Positions 24,958 through 34,353 of a stretch of DNA of 64,000 nucleotides are shown here, one piece after another. This stretch comes from Marinobacter sp. AC-23 (lineage in GTDB: Bacteria > Pseudomonadota > Gammaproteobacteria > Pseudomonadales > Oleiphilaceae), in assembly GCF_001858325.1 (NCBI RefSeq), contig NZ_MBPP01000034.1:1-64000 (forward strand), written 5' to 3'. Made by a program: the position numbers and the translations under genes. Below the pieces are notes generated by a model. That model was not told the origin of the DNA and ran no database searches. It worked only from the letters and a program-made list of their open reading frames with translations. Every line of letters starts with the position of its first letter. Positions within the stretch are counted from its first letter, which is position 1.

Positions 24958-25770
24958 TCAGCCCCCTTTGAACATCCGTGAGAAGAAGCCCTTCTTCTGG
25001 TTGGTCATGAAGCGCTGTTCACGCTCCTCACCCAGAAGGCGTGCAACTGCGTCCTCGTATGCCTGGCCGGCATCGCTTTCGTTATCGAGAATAACCGGCA
25101 ACCCCTGGTTTGAGGAGTTCAGAACAACTTGGCTTTCCGGAATAACGCCCAGTAACGGAATGGCGAGAATCTCTTCAACATCCGCCACAGAAAGCATTTC
25201 GCCCCGCTCAACCCGGACCGGGTTGTAACGGGTAAGCAGCAGATGCTCCTTAACCGGTTCCCCGCCCATTTCGGCGCGCCGGGATTTGCTTTGCAGAATC
25301 CCCAGAATGCGGTCAGAGTCCCGAACTGATGAAACCTCCGGGTTGGTCACGACAATGGCCTCGTCGGCGTAGTACAGGGCCATCAAAGCCCCGTGCTCGA
25401 TACCCGCGGGCGAATCGCAGATGATGTAGTCGAAAGTTTCAGAGAGTTCGTTGATAACTTTTTCAACGCCCTCTTTGGTCAGCGCCTCTTTTTCCCGGGT
25501 CTGAGAGGTTGGGAGGATGTAGAGGGTATCAACCCGCTTGTCACGGATAAGCGCCTGGTTCAACGTTGCGTCGCCCTGAATGACGTTCACAAAGTCATAC
25601 ACCACGCGGCGCTCGCAGTTCATGATCAAGTCCAGGTTGCGCAAGCCCACGTCAAAATCTACCACTACGGTTTTGTGGCCGCGCCTGGCGAGGCCAGTGC
25701 TGATGGAGGCGCTGGTGGTGGTTTTACCAACGCCGCCCTTTCCTGAGGTTACGACAATTATTCTAGCCAA
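24958..25770 (-). CDS. minD: Septum site-determining ATPase MinD
   Basis: Encodes 270 aa. The deviant Walker A motif VTSGKGGVGKTTTSASIS carries the signature lysine, and VVDFDVGLRNLDLIM, IICDSPAGIEHGALMALYYA and PEVSSVRDSDRILGIL are typical MinD motifs. The C-terminal amphipathic membrane helix KKGFFSRMFKGG is intact. Bound to ATP, it sits on the inner membrane and recruits MinC to block FtsZ, with release triggered by MinE. It is 79 bases downstream of minC and 3 bases from minE. Confidence 0.97.
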   Translation of the reverse strand: MARIIVVTSGKGGVGKTTTSASISTGLARRGHKTVVVDFDVGLRNLDLIMNCERRVVYDFVNVIQGDATLNQALIRDKRVDTLYILPTSQTREKEALTKEGVEKVINELSETFDYIICDSPAGIEHGALMALYYADEAIVVTNPEVSSVRDSDRILGILQSKSRRAEMGGEPVKEHLLLTRYNPVRVERGEMLSVADVEEILAIPLLGVIPESQVVLNSSNQGLPVILDNESDAGQAYEDAVARLLGEEREQRFMTNQKKGFFSRMFKGG

Positions 25771-25849
25771 GGTTTATTTCCTGTGTCTCGATGGATTCGT
25801 CGTGTCTGCCGGCTACAGCCCGGTCACATTATTTTGTTCGATTCCAGTA

Positions 25850-26605
25850 TCAGGCCTTGTCCAGTGGTGCCACCACCAGTAGGTCGTCCCTGAGCTGAAT
25901 CTGTACAGCGCTTTTCCAGCCATTATCCTGAAGGTCTTCGGAGATTTTATAGTGTCCGGCGATGGACACAAGCTCTGCCTCAAGGGATTGGCAGAAAATT
26001 CTTGCAGACTCGGCGCCGTGGATGCCTGCCAGGGCCCTGCCACGCAATGGGCCATATACGTGAATGTTGCCGGCGGCCAGTACTTCTGCCCCTGCCTGAA
26101 CCGGCGCCAGGATAACCAGGTCGCCATCTGGTGCATGTACTTGTTGGCCTGAACGCACCGGTTGGCTAATGATTTTCGTTGGGGGTGGTTCCACGATTGT
26201 TTGGGGTGCTGGAGCTGCGGGCGATTCCGCTTTTTCAGCTGTGGCTTGGGCTTCGTGATCCCGGTCTCGCTGCCCGCCTCCGGGCATAAGGGCCAATGAG
26301 GCCCCTCGGGCGAGGCGCCGCTGGTCGTCATTGCCGCCGCGAACGCCAATCACGTGAATGTTATTGCGCCGACAGGCACCAATGATTTTGAAGAAATCCA
26401 GCTCGCTGTCGAGGCCCTCGTATTTTTCCAGACTAATAATGAGGGGGATGTCTCGAAAAAAACCAGGCGCCTGGCTTATTTTGTCTCTCAACGTTTCTTC
26501 AAATCTGTCATTGTCGAAAAAATAAAGCTCCAACGCGGTCATGGATACGCTGGCACTTTTAAGCTGAAACACTTGCTGTACCCCGGAGGTAGCGATATCG
26601 CTCAT
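25850..26605 (-). CDS. minC: Septum formation inhibitor MinC
   Basis: Encodes 251 aa. The N-terminal MinC_N domain (VFQLKSASVSMTALELYFFD, PLIISLEKYEGLDSELDF) is the FtsZ inhibitor. A proline-rich linker follows (about residues 115-145), then the beta-helical MinD-binding C-terminal domain with RSGQQVHAPDGDLVILAPVQ and AAGNIHVYGPLRGRALAGI, where the RGRALAG stretch is a MinC hallmark. Its ATG overlaps the hopJ stop by 4 bases, tying hopJ translation to the division genes. Confidence 0.95.
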   Translation of the reverse strand: MSDIATSGVQQVFQLKSASVSMTALELYFFDNDRFEETLRDKISQAPGFFRDIPLIISLEKYEGLDSELDFFKIIGACRRNNIHVIGVRGGNDDQRRLARGASLALMPGGGQRDRDHEAQATAEKAESPAAPAPQTIVEPPPTKIISQPVRSGQQVHAPDGDLVILAPVQAGAEVLAAGNIHVYGPLRGRALAGIHGAESARIFCQSLEAELVSIAGHYKISEDLQDNGWKSAVQIQLRDDLLVVAPLDKA

Positions 26606-26988
26606 GACTGGGTCTCTTCCTTGATATTAGGCTCGGATGGGCGGCGTAAGCGCAGCGGCGTGTCTTCAAAACGGATGCCTGACCAGCCAGAACCCATAAA
26701 TTGGCGAATATTGCTGTGGCTTTCTCCAGCGGGGTCGTCCAGCACCTGTTGGTAATGCTGAGCAAACAGTTTCAGAGTGTCTGCCTCATTCAGGCTGCAG
26801 TAGAGACCCAAACCAAACACTTTGCATGAGCCTGCGTTTTCCCCGGCTGTATTGAATAGTGGGCCGTTATGAAAACCAGCGGAGTGGTAGTCGAAGTGCC
26901 GCTCGACCAGCGCCAGGGTGTCATCAAAATTTGCATGGCCGCCACCCAATGAAGCCAGATGGATGCGTACTGCTTCGTTTACATTCAT
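26602..26988 (-). CDS. HopJ type III effector family protein
   Basis: Encodes 128 aa, overlapping minC by 4 bases downstream and the DUF1244 gene by 4 bases upstream. It matches the HopJ family: HANFDDTLALVERHFDYHSA near residues 19-38, FHNGPLFNTAGENAGSCKVF, LFAQHYQQVLDDPAGESHSN and IRQFMGSGWSGIRF. Although named after a Pseudomonas syringae effector, the family is widespread in free-living marine bacteria without type III secretion, so a housekeeping role is likely. No signal peptide is seen. Its function is not established. Confidence 0.88.
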   Translation of the reverse strand: MNVNEAVRIHLASLGGGHANFDDTLALVERHFDYHSAGFHNGPLFNTAGENAGSCKVFGLGLYCSLNEADTLKLFAQHYQQVLDDPAGESHSNIRQFMGSGWSGIRFEDTPLRLRRPSEPNIKEETQS

Positions 26989-27266
26989 TGCTTATGATCC
27001 TGTTTCGGACCTGTCTGGTGGAGCGCTTTCCATTCTTCGTACGGCATGCCGTAAATTTCTTCCCGGGCGGCAGAGTCGGAGATTTCGAGGCCCCGCTTGT
27101 GGGCTTCAGCCCGATACCATTTGGAAAGACAATTACGGCAAAACCCAGCCAGGTTCATCAGGTCAATGTTCTGGACGTCGGGGTTGTCCCCCAAGTGTTT
27201 AACCAAGCGGCGAAAAGCTGCGGCTTCGATTTCAGTGCGCTCAGAGTCTGGAATAGGGTTCGACAT
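26985..27266 (-). CDS. DUF1244 family protein
   Basis: Encodes 93 aa: [39 protein letters not shown] and [16 protein letters not shown] are the signature of DUF1244, a small mostly helical cytosolic family with conserved Cys residues (FCRNC). Function unknown. It is the first gene of a unit whose next members overlap it by 4 bases (hopJ) and then minC. It is divergent from dinB, with the LexA box in between. Confidence 0.88.
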   Translation of the reverse strand: MSNPIPDSERTEIEAAAFRRLVKHLGDNPDVQNIDLMNLAGFCRNCLSKWYRAEAHKRGLEISDSAAREEIYGMPYEEWKALHQTGPKQDHKQ

Positions 27267-27341
27267 GGGGTCTCGCTATAGTATTCGATGGTTGTTTGGG
27301 AGATTCCTGACATTCTCAGCATCTTACTTTAAGATACAAGG

Positions 27342-27357
27342 CTGTATAAATGTACAG
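27342..27357 (+). promoter_or_regulatory. LexA (SOS) box upstream of dinB
   Basis: CTGTATAAATGTACAG fits the gammaproteobacterial LexA consensus CTG-N10-CAG with an A/T-rich centre and lies 25 bases before the dinB ATG. It predicts induction of dinB by DNA damage. Confidence 0.85.
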
Positions 27358-27381
27358 AAACCCGACGCGAGCCCAGTGATT

Positions 27382-28446
27382 ATGCCTCAACGCAAGATCA
27401 TTCACGTGGATTGTGACTGCTTTTATGCGGCAGTTGAAATGCGTGATGACCCAACACTGCGGGAGGTTCCGCTGGCGGTAGGCGGTGAAGGTGGTCGTGG
27501 CGTGGTGACAACCTGCAATTATAAAGCCCGGGCTTTTGGTGTGCGCTCGGCTATGCCTGGCGGCGAAGCTCGCCGGTTATGCCCCGGCCTGGTTACCGTA
27601 CCGCCGGATATGGCCCGCTATCGCGCGGCGTCGCAAAAGGTAATGAGTATTCTGCGGGAACTGACCGATCTGGTTGAGCCACTGTCGCTGGATGAAGCGT
27701 TTCTGGATGTATCCGATATTACCGACCACAAGGGCAGCGCCACGTTGATGGCCCGCTATCTTCGGGAGCGGGTAGAAAAAGAGGTGGGAATCACCATTTC
27801 TGCCGGAGTTGCCCCCAATAAGTTTCTTGCCAAGATTGCCAGCGACTGGCAAAAACCCGACGGATTGTTTGTAGTAAAGCCCGATGAGGTGGAGGGGTTT
27901 GTTCGCGAGCTTAAGGTTGAGAAGTTGTTTGGGGTGGGGCAGGTAACGGCCGCAAAATTACATGCACTTGGTGTTAAGACCTGCGGAGACTTGCAGGCGC
28001 TAGGGGTCGACGTGCTTATCGACCGTTTTGGCAAGCAGGGTTATCGGTTGCATGAGATGGCCCATGGCCGGGATGAGCGGTCGGTGGTGGTGTCCAGAAT
28101 TGCCAAGTCCGTCAGCGTAGAGCGTACCTTCTCCCAGGATTTACCGGATATGGCAGCGTGTGAAACCGTGTTGGCATCGCTGGCGGCCGATCTAAATCTA
28201 CGGCTTACCCGTAAGGGTCGAGACAAGCCCATTTATAAGCTCTTTATAAAAATACGGTATAGCGATTTTTCCACCCATACCCTGGAGCGTGTGCGGGAAA
28301 ATATAAAAGAACCTGGATTTGATGATTTCCTGCCACTGCTCACCGAGCTGGTCACTAATCGCGAGCGGCCGGTTCGCCTGTTGGGCTTGGGTGTGCGATT
28401 TCGTAACGATGATGCGCCCGTCACCCAGCTACGGTTGTTCGACTAA
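27382..28446 (+). CDS. dinB: DNA polymerase IV
   Basis: Encodes 354 aa from ATG at 27382; a longer frame starts within the DUF1244 gene and is not used. Y-family palm and catalytic residues are present: [19 protein letters not shown] and [14 protein letters not shown] (the SLDEA motif), with helix-hairpin-helix [20 protein letters not shown]. The C-terminus QLRLFD is a beta-clamp binding motif. It performs error-prone translesion synthesis. The LexA box at 27342 puts it under SOS control. Its stop overlaps by 4 bases that of the convergent PAP2 gene. Confidence 0.95.
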   Translation: MPQRKIIHVDCDCFYAAVEMRDDPTLREVPLAVGGEGGRGVVTTCNYKARAFGVRSAMPGGEARRLCPGLVTVPPDMARYRAASQKVMSILRELTDLVEPLSLDEAFLDVSDITDHKGSATLMARYLRERVEKEVGITISAGVAPNKFLAKIASDWQKPDGLFVVKPDEVEGFVRELKVEKLFGVGQVTAAKLHALGVKTCGDLQALGVDVLIDRFGKQGYRLHEMAHGRDERSVVVSRIAKSVSVERTFSQDLPDMAACETVLASLAADLNLRLTRKGRDKPIYKLFIKIRYSDFSTHTLERVRENIKEPGFDDFLPLLTELVTNRERPVRLLGLGVRFRNDDAPVTQLRLFD

Positions 28447-29039
28447 AATAAGCCCGGGAACAAGGCAAGGGATGCGCTGAAAAAGTACAGTGCTGACAAA
28501 TACCCCATCAGGCCTCCTATCAAGGCGCCAGCTACAACGTCGGAAGGGTAGTGCAGGCCCAGCACCACTCGGGATGCTGCCACGCTCAATGTGAATGGAG
28601 CCGTAGCCAGCGCCAGCTTGGGCATTGTCATAAACAGTATGGCCTGAAAACAGGCAGCGTGAAGCGTGTGTCCGGAAGGAAAGCTGTAGCGATCCAACGG
28701 CGGCGTACCGCAGTTAATCGAGGGGAATGATATAAAAGGCCGCTCGCGGATCAACCAGCGCTTAAGAAGCTTGTAGGTGAGGGTGCAGGTCAATCCTGTC
28801 AGGGCCATTAGCAGTGCCAGGCCGGCGCCAGTCTTGGGCTCCAGGAAAGGGATGACTAATATCAGAGCATACCAGAACCATCCATCCCCCAGCCGGCTTA
28901 CCAGTTGGAAATAGCGCATGACCGGTCGAAATCTTACGATTTGGTTGATGCACTGGCAGAAGGCGTATTCACGCTGATCTGCCAGCTCAAAGAAGCGGGA
29001 TGCTTTGCTTGTTCCTGGCATAGGGTCGGGCCTTTTCAT
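28443..29039 (-). CDS. PAP2-family phosphatase, membrane protein
   Basis: Encodes 198 aa with five or six membrane helices ([35 protein letters not shown]). The three phosphatase motifs are intact: KRWLIRERP, the central [11 protein letters not shown] with catalytic His, and [16 protein letters not shown]. It would hydrolyse a lipid phosphate or diphosphate at the outer face of the inner membrane. The start lies 53 bases inside the upstream glycosyltransferase gene, in another frame, so the two are probably co-expressed, perhaps for a glycolipid. The substrate is not identified. Confidence 0.88.
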   Translation of the reverse strand: MKRPDPMPGTSKASRFFELADQREYAFCQCINQIVRFRPVMRYFQLVSRLGDGWFWYALILVIPFLEPKTGAGLALLMALTGLTCTLTYKLLKRWLIRERPFISFPSINCGTPPLDRYSFPSGHTLHAACFQAILFMTMPKLALATAPFTLSVAASRVVLGLHYPSDVVAGALIGGLMGYLSALYFFSASLALFPGLF

Positions 29040-30234
29040 TCTGGTTTAATACGAGTTTTTCGAATTGTTCGATCCGCGAACTCCAGCTTAGTTTGAGAGC
29101 ATCCCGCCGTGCCTGGGCGCGAATACGATTGAGCAGGGTTGGTTGATTGGCAAGTCGGAGTGCTCCGCTAATAAACCGCTCATCCTGATCCAGCGGAGCT
29201 TTGAAGCCACTTTCTTCATGACGGATGTGTTCGTGAGCAGCTGCGTCGTCGTAGGCCACTACGGCAAGCCCGCTGGCCATCGCCTCAAGCACGACGTTTC
29301 CGAAAGTGTCGGTTTTACTGGGGAACAAGAATAGATCACCAGAAGCATAGTGGCGGGCCAGGTCACTGCCACGTTGAGTTCCGCAAAAGATATAGTCCGG
29401 GTGTTTCTCAGACAGCTGTTTGCGCATGGGGCCATCACCCACCAGAACAAATTTGGCTCGCGGGTGTAATGTGCGTATGCGCTCGTAGCAGGCCACGGCC
29501 ATCCGAAGGTTTTTCTCTGCAGCCAGGCGCCCCACGTAAAGCACCGCGTGGTCTTTTTCTTTGAGTCCCCAGCTCGCACGCAGCGGTTCATCCCGCTTGG
29601 ATGGTGTGAAGCGGCTGCAATCTACCCCACGGCTCCAGAGACCGGCTGGCGTAATGCCCATGTCTGCAGTGACCTGCTGCATTTTTTTTGTGGGAACAAG
29701 TGTTATTGCGGTGCGGTTGTGGAACCAACGGCCATAGGCGCAAAGTAACTTTTCCAAAGCCCCAAACCCGTAGTACTGGCTGTACTGGTGAAAGTTGGTG
29801 TGAAAGCCGGAGCTCACGGGCAACCCCATCTTTCGTGCTGCAGAGACCGCAACTATGCCCAAGGGCCCCTGAGTGGCTACATAGATTGCATCCGGACGGT
29901 TTGCTTGCCAAAGCCGCTGAAGCTCGCAGCTGCGGGCTATGCCGACACGCAGATCTGCATAGCCCGGCAGGGGGAGGCTGGCCACAACATACTCACTGGC
30001 GAACAATGTATTACCCGCGTTGAGCGTCACGCCTATACTCTCGTGACGTTGTCTGGGGCGTACAACGGTGACCTGGTGCCCGTGTTGTATGAGCCCTTGG
30101 CATAGGTGCTTCAGCGTGTTGGCAACGCCATTGATTTCTGGCGGAAACGTTTCGGAAACGATGGTAATGTGCTGTTTTCGCGGGCGAGCCAGCCTGGTAT
30201 CGATCACGACGTTCCCCGTATTTTTTATTAACAT
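28987..30234 (-). CDS. Glycosyltransferase, GT4 family
   Basis: Encodes 415 aa. The N-terminal Rossmann domain begins HITIVSETFPPEINGVANTL, a form typical of mannosyl/glucosyl-diacylglycerol transferases (MgtA/PimB-like). The C-terminal donor-binding domain has VLYVGRLAAEKNLRMAVACY, FVLVGDGPMRKQL, LFLFPSKTDTFGNVVLEAMA (the EX7E-type motif) and SGLAVVAYDDAAAHEHI. It transfers a sugar from a nucleotide donor, probably to a lipid. The overlapped PAP2 gene downstream fits a lipid-related job. Acceptor and donor cannot be named. Confidence 0.88.
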   Translation of the reverse strand: MLIKNTGNVVIDTRLARPRKQHITIVSETFPPEINGVANTLKHLCQGLIQHGHQVTVVRPRQRHESIGVTLNAGNTLFASEYVVASLPLPGYADLRVGIARSCELQRLWQANRPDAIYVATQGPLGIVAVSAARKMGLPVSSGFHTNFHQYSQYYGFGALEKLLCAYGRWFHNRTAITLVPTKKMQQVTADMGITPAGLWSRGVDCSRFTPSKRDEPLRASWGLKEKDHAVLYVGRLAAEKNLRMAVACYERIRTLHPRAKFVLVGDGPMRKQLSEKHPDYIFCGTQRGSDLARHYASGDLFLFPSKTDTFGNVVLEAMASGLAVVAYDDAAAHEHIRHEESGFKAPLDQDERFISGALRLANQPTLLNRIRAQARRDALKLSWSSRIEQFEKLVLNQNEKARPYARNKQSIPLL

Positions 30235-30322
30235 GGCTTTACTATGGGGGCCAACAGTGACAAGCGCGCGACAGTCCTATGACATTCTCTTTACTTGTTC
30301 AACAACCTGAAACGGAGACGCT

Positions 30323-31360
30323 ATGCAAACCCGAAAGCTAGGCAATACCGACATTGACGTCAGCCTTATATGCTTGGGAACCATGACCTGGGGCGAGCAA
30401 AACACCGAGCAGGAAGCTTATGAGCAGCTTGATTACGCCACCTCGGAAGGTGTGAATTTTATTGATGCTGCAGAGATGTACCCCGTACCGCCACGAGCAG
30501 AAACTCAAGGGCTTACTGAGACCTATTTGGGCAATTGGCTAGCCCAGCGCGGCCGCCGTGACGATCTGGTAATAGCCTCAAAAGTCGCCGGGCCAGGCAA
30601 TGGGTTGAGCTATCTGCGCAATGGCCCGCGCCTTACCCGTGATCATATTATTGAAGCCTGTGATGCCAGTCTGAAACGCCTGCAGACCGATTATATTGAT
30701 CTGTACCAAGTGCACTGGCCAGACCGGAATACCAATTTTTTCGGTAAGCTCGGTTATGAGCATGACTCCAAGGAGCAAGCTACACCCATCGAGGAAACGC
30801 TGGAAGCGCTCAGTGGGCTAGTTAAGGCGGGAAAAATCCGGCACGTCGGGCTCTCCAATGAGACGCCGTGGGGCACCATGGAATATCTGCGCCTGGCGAA
30901 GGAAAAAGGCTGGCCCAAGATCGCCAGTATTCAGAACCCCTACAACCTGCTCAACCGCACTTTTGAAGTGGGTATGGCCGAGATTGCACAGCGGGAACGA
31001 GCGGGCTTGTTGGCGTATTCGCCTCTGGCTTTCGGCATGCTGTCTGGAAAATACATGGGTGGTAAGTGGCCTGAAAAAGCTCGCCTGACTTTGTTTGAAA
31101 GGTTCAGCCGGTATACCAATACGCGTGGCGCGGATGCGACACGGGCATACGTAGAACTTGCCCAGCAGAGCGGTTTGTCGCCGGTTCAGATGGCCCTGGC
31201 CTATGTGAACACCCGTAGCTTCTTAACCAGTAATATCGTTGGTGCCACCACCATGGAGCAGCTTCGTGAGAATTTGGGGTCGCTTAGCGTGAACCTCAGC
31301 CCGGATGTGTTGGAGGCCATTGAGGCGATTCATCAAGAGTTTACCTATCCTTGCCCCTAG
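30323..31360 (+). CDS. NADP(H)-dependent aldo/keto reductase (Tas-like)
   Basis: Encodes 345 aa from ATG at 30323, preceded by GGAGACG. The aldo/keto reductase (beta/alpha)8 barrel has the catalytic tetrad in view: FIDAAEMYPVPPRAETQGLT (Asp, Tyr), DLVIASKVAGPG (Lys) and DYIDLYQVHWPDRN (His). LGTMTWGEQNTEQEA and the ending IHQEFTYPCP are typical of the Tas subgroup, which is about 346 aa. It reduces carbonyl compounds with NADPH; physiological substrate unknown. It is divergent from the glycosyltransferase gene. Confidence 0.93.
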   Translation: MQTRKLGNTDIDVSLICLGTMTWGEQNTEQEAYEQLDYATSEGVNFIDAAEMYPVPPRAETQGLTETYLGNWLAQRGRRDDLVIASKVAGPGNGLSYLRNGPRLTRDHIIEACDASLKRLQTDYIDLYQVHWPDRNTNFFGKLGYEHDSKEQATPIEETLEALSGLVKAGKIRHVGLSNETPWGTMEYLRLAKEKGWPKIASIQNPYNLLNRTFEVGMAEIAQRERAGLLAYSPLAFGMLSGKYMGGKWPEKARLTLFERFSRYTNTRGADATRAYVELAQQSGLSPVQMALAYVNTRSFLTSNIVGATTMEQLRENLGSLSVNLSPDVLEAIEAIHQEFTYPCP

Positions 31361-31593
31361 TGACCCTTAGTTGATCTAACATATTGAGCCAAAAGGAGTT
31401 GGCCAATATTTTCAATTCCGCTGTTACATTCTGCAATATTGAAGATCATTTATTGACAAAAAGCGATTAATTCTGTGACAAAAAAGAGGCGTAACTGTGT
31501 GCGATTTCATATCTTTTTGCCGCTCAAGGGTTAGACTTTGGGCTAAGGTATTAGTAAACTTCACTTCCGGTTAAGAAGGTCTTCGTAAGTATC

Positions 31594-31917
31594 ATGATAA
31601 TTCGAATCTTTATCGCTCTGTTGGTTCTCAACGTTGCCGCGTTTGTGGTCCGCGCTGATGCGTCTGAGCGAGCCAGTGATGAGCCCGGGGAAATCATGAC
31701 AACGGAAGATGTTTATCAGTTGCAGCAGCAGATGTATGGCGATGTTGAGGACGACAACTACGAGGCCGTGGCTGAAATTGGCTCCCGCTTGCTGAGTCTT
31801 TCCCTGGTTAGCACAGACAATTCTGGTAAAAGGTACGCTTCTCAACCTGCCCAAGCGGATCACGGCATTGCGCTGCTCAATGAAGGAGCCTGCCTGAACC
31901 TGAAGTGGAACTTCTGA
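31594..31917 (+). CDS. Small exported protein, function unknown
   Basis: Encodes 107 aa from ATG at 31594. The N-terminus MIIRIFIALLVLNVAAFVVR followed by ADA is a signal peptide, so the mature protein of about 85 residues is periplasmic. It is acidic in the first half (TTEDVYQLQQQMYGDVEDDN) and ends ALLNEGACLNLKWNF. I do not recognise a family. The 233 bases upstream (31361-31593) are AT-rich with no gene that I can see. No strong ribosome site is visible. Confidence 0.6.
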   Translation: MIIRIFIALLVLNVAAFVVRADASERASDEPGEIMTTEDVYQLQQQMYGDVEDDNYEAVAEIGSRLLSLSLVSTDNSGKRYASQPAQADHGIALLNEGACLNLKWNF

Positions 31918-32142
31918 ATTTTTAACCCGAAGCTCCCAGCTCATCCTTACACTCGCCTCCCTTAACGCGCTTCTTGTTTATAGTCTTAACTGACACCCCC
32001 TTTATAATCCCGATTCTCTTCGTTTCCTTGATCGTTGTTGTTTCACACCAGATTCATGGATTGGCGCATTGTCTGCGTGCATGTGTCGTGTGATGATCCC
32101 CCAACGGACGTTACATGCAGATTGATCAATGAGGATCCTTAT

Positions 32143-34353
32143 ATGACGGTAAACGGCAGGCCGCGCCTGAGCGATACAGAGCGTTGTGTTGATGAAGTCA
32201 TCCGTCGGGTTGGTAAGACGATTACGCTAGGGCTGCCCCTGGGGTTGGGGAAGCCAACCCGCTTGGTAAACGCGCTTTACCAAAGGGCCAAAGACGATCC
32301 TGAAATAAATTTGCACATATTTACGGCGCTTTCACTGTTGGCGCCTTCTGGAGCATCTTCTCTGGAAAAGCGCTTTATGGGTCCGTTCGCCGAGCGTCTT
32401 TATGGCGACATTCCTGAGCTGCAATATGCCCGCGACGTTTTAAAAAACCGCCTGCCTCCCAATGTTCAGGTGTCAGAATTCTTCTTTAAAGCTGGCAGCT
32501 ACCTCAATAACCGCAACCAACAGCAGCAATACATATCTACCAACTACACCCATGCGGTTCGTGATCTTATGAATCTGGGAGTCAATGTGGTGGCGCAAAT
32601 GGTATCGCCGGGCGAACTGCATGATGCGCCGGGTATGGTAAGCCTGAGTTGCAACCCCGATTTGAGTCTTGATTTACTGCCGCTGTTGAGGGAGATGGAG
32701 GCTTCTGGGGCTCCTGTGGCTATCGTGGGTGAAATCAACCGTCAGCTGCCTTGGTTCGGTCGAGATGCCGCCATTGCCGAAGACCAGTTTGATGTGATGT
32801 TTGAGCACCAGGCGTCGGAATACCCGCTGTTTTCCGCGCCCCAGATGGCCATCAGTTCGGTAGACCACCTGATTGGCTTTTACGCCAGCACCCTGGTAAA
32901 AGATGGCGGCACCCTGCAGCTGGGTATAGGTTCGCTAGGGGCGGCGCTTGTGCACAGCGCCATTCTACGCCATAAAAACAATGACGCCTGGCGGGCTGTA
33001 TTTGATCGTCTAAAAGTGGCTGAGTGCTTTCCCCTGGCGGTACGCGAAGGTGGAGTTGGGCCGTTTGAGAAAGGCCTGTACGGCTGCAGCGAGATGATGG
33101 TCGACGGCTTTTTGTACCTCATGGAGGCCGGCATTCTTCGGCGCGAGGTGCATGACAATGCCGATCTGCAAACGCTGATCAATGATGGCGAAATTGACGA
33201 GCAAGTTTCTCTCGCCACCCTCGATGTACTGCGCCGGGAGGAGCTTATTGACTCCCCCATGCGGGCGCGAGACGTGGCCTGGCTGCAGAGGCACGGCATT
33301 TTGCAAGATGCTGTGGATTTCAAGGGTGGTCGGTTGCGAGTTGGCGAGCATTCACTGGATACCAATCTGGATGACATCGAATCCAGGGAGGCCATTGCGT
33401 CCTTGGCGCTTGGGGAGAGGCTTACCGGCGGTGTGGCTTTGCATGGCGGTTTTTATGTGGGCCCCAAGAAGTTCTACCAGTCATTAAGGGAGCTTTCCGA
33501 TACGGATCGTGACCGTATTTGCATGACCAGTGTTAGCTTTATCAACCACCTTTATGATCATCAGTTCGGTGATCAGCGTCTTAAAGCGTCTCAGCGTGTA
33601 CACAGCCGGTTTATCAACACGGCCATGATGTACACGCTTAGCGGTGCGGCGGTTTCGGATGGACTTGAGGATGGCCGGGTAATAAGCGGCGTGGGCGGGC
33701 AGTACAATTTCGTTTCCATGGCTCATGAATTGCCCGATGCCCGATCCATTATCACTTTGCGCAGCACCCGAAACACCAAGGGTACGGTGGTGTCTAATAT
33801 TGTATTTAATTACGGCCACTGTACGATACCCCGCCATTTGCGGGATGTGGTGATCACCGAATACGGCATTGCAGATTTGCGCGGTCAGCCAGATGAGCAG
33901 GTATATCTGCGCCTGATTCGTATCGCAGACTCCCGCTTTCAGCGGGGGCTGCTTTCTCAGGCACAAAAGGCCGGTAAAGTAGATGCAGCGTTTCGGTTGC
34001 CAGCCAGTTGGCTAAACAACACGCCAGAAAGTATCGCTAAGGCGTTTGCAGAGGCTGGCGGCAAAGACTGGTTCCCGGCATTTCCCTTTGGGCGGGATTT
34101 TACCGATCAGGAGTTGGCTTTAGGTCAGGCCCTGAACAAGCTCAAGGTTAAAACGGCTACCCGCCGTGGTAAAGTGGTGACTCTTTTGCAGGCCTTTCGG
34201 GCAAAAGATGAGCAGGGCCGCTATACCGAACTGCTGCAACGAATGGGTCTGAGCCAGCCTTCAGGGCTGCGGGAAAAGCTAGATCAGCGTCTGGTGATTC
34301 TCGGCCTGCAACTGACAGAAAACCCACCGGATACAGGAAACTCGAAAGCCTGA
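32143..34353 (+). CDS. Acetyl-CoA hydrolase/transferase family protein, large form
   Basis: Encodes 736 aa. I chose ATG at 32143, preceded by GAGGATCC; a frame reaching 32035 adds 36 residues with no ribosome site. The two CoA-transferase lobes are visible (TITLGLPLGLGKPTRLVNAL; GTLQLGIGSLGAALVHSAI; SMAHELPDARSIITLRSTR; VVITEYGIADLRGQPDEQVY). Typical acetyl-CoA hydrolases are about 500 aa; this long form, with extra insertions and a C-terminal tail, is found in Pseudomonas- and Marinobacter-like bacteria. It probably moves CoA between acyl groups in the cytoplasm, but the substrate is not known. Its stop overlaps the start of the SlyD-like gene. Confidence 0.85.
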   Translation: MTVNGRPRLSDTERCVDEVIRRVGKTITLGLPLGLGKPTRLVNALYQRAKDDPEINLHIFTALSLLAPSGASSLEKRFMGPFAERLYGDIPELQYARDVLKNRLPPNVQVSEFFFKAGSYLNNRNQQQQYISTNYTHAVRDLMNLGVNVVAQMVSPGELHDAPGMVSLSCNPDLSLDLLPLLREMEASGAPVAIVGEINRQLPWFGRDAAIAEDQFDVMFEHQASEYPLFSAPQMAISSVDHLIGFYASTLVKDGGTLQLGIGSLGAALVHSAILRHKNNDAWRAVFDRLKVAECFPLAVREGGVGPFEKGLYGCSEMMVDGFLYLMEAGILRREVHDNADLQTLINDGEIDEQVSLATLDVLRREELIDSPMRARDVAWLQRHGILQDAVDFKGGRLRVGEHSLDTNLDDIESREAIASLALGERLTGGVALHGGFYVGPKKFYQSLRELSDTDRDRICMTSVSFINHLYDHQFGDQRLKASQRVHSRFINTAMMYTLSGAAVSDGLEDGRVISGVGGQYNFVSMAHELPDARSIITLRSTRNTKGTVVSNIVFNYGHCTIPRHLRDVVITEYGIADLRGQPDEQVYLRLIRIADSRFQRGLLSQAQKAGKVDAAFRLPASWLNNTPESIAKAFAEAGGKDWFPAFPFGRDFTDQELALGQALNKLKVKTATRRGKVVTLLQAFRAKDEQGRYTELLQRMGLSQPSGLREKLDQRLVILGLQLTENPPDTGNSKA

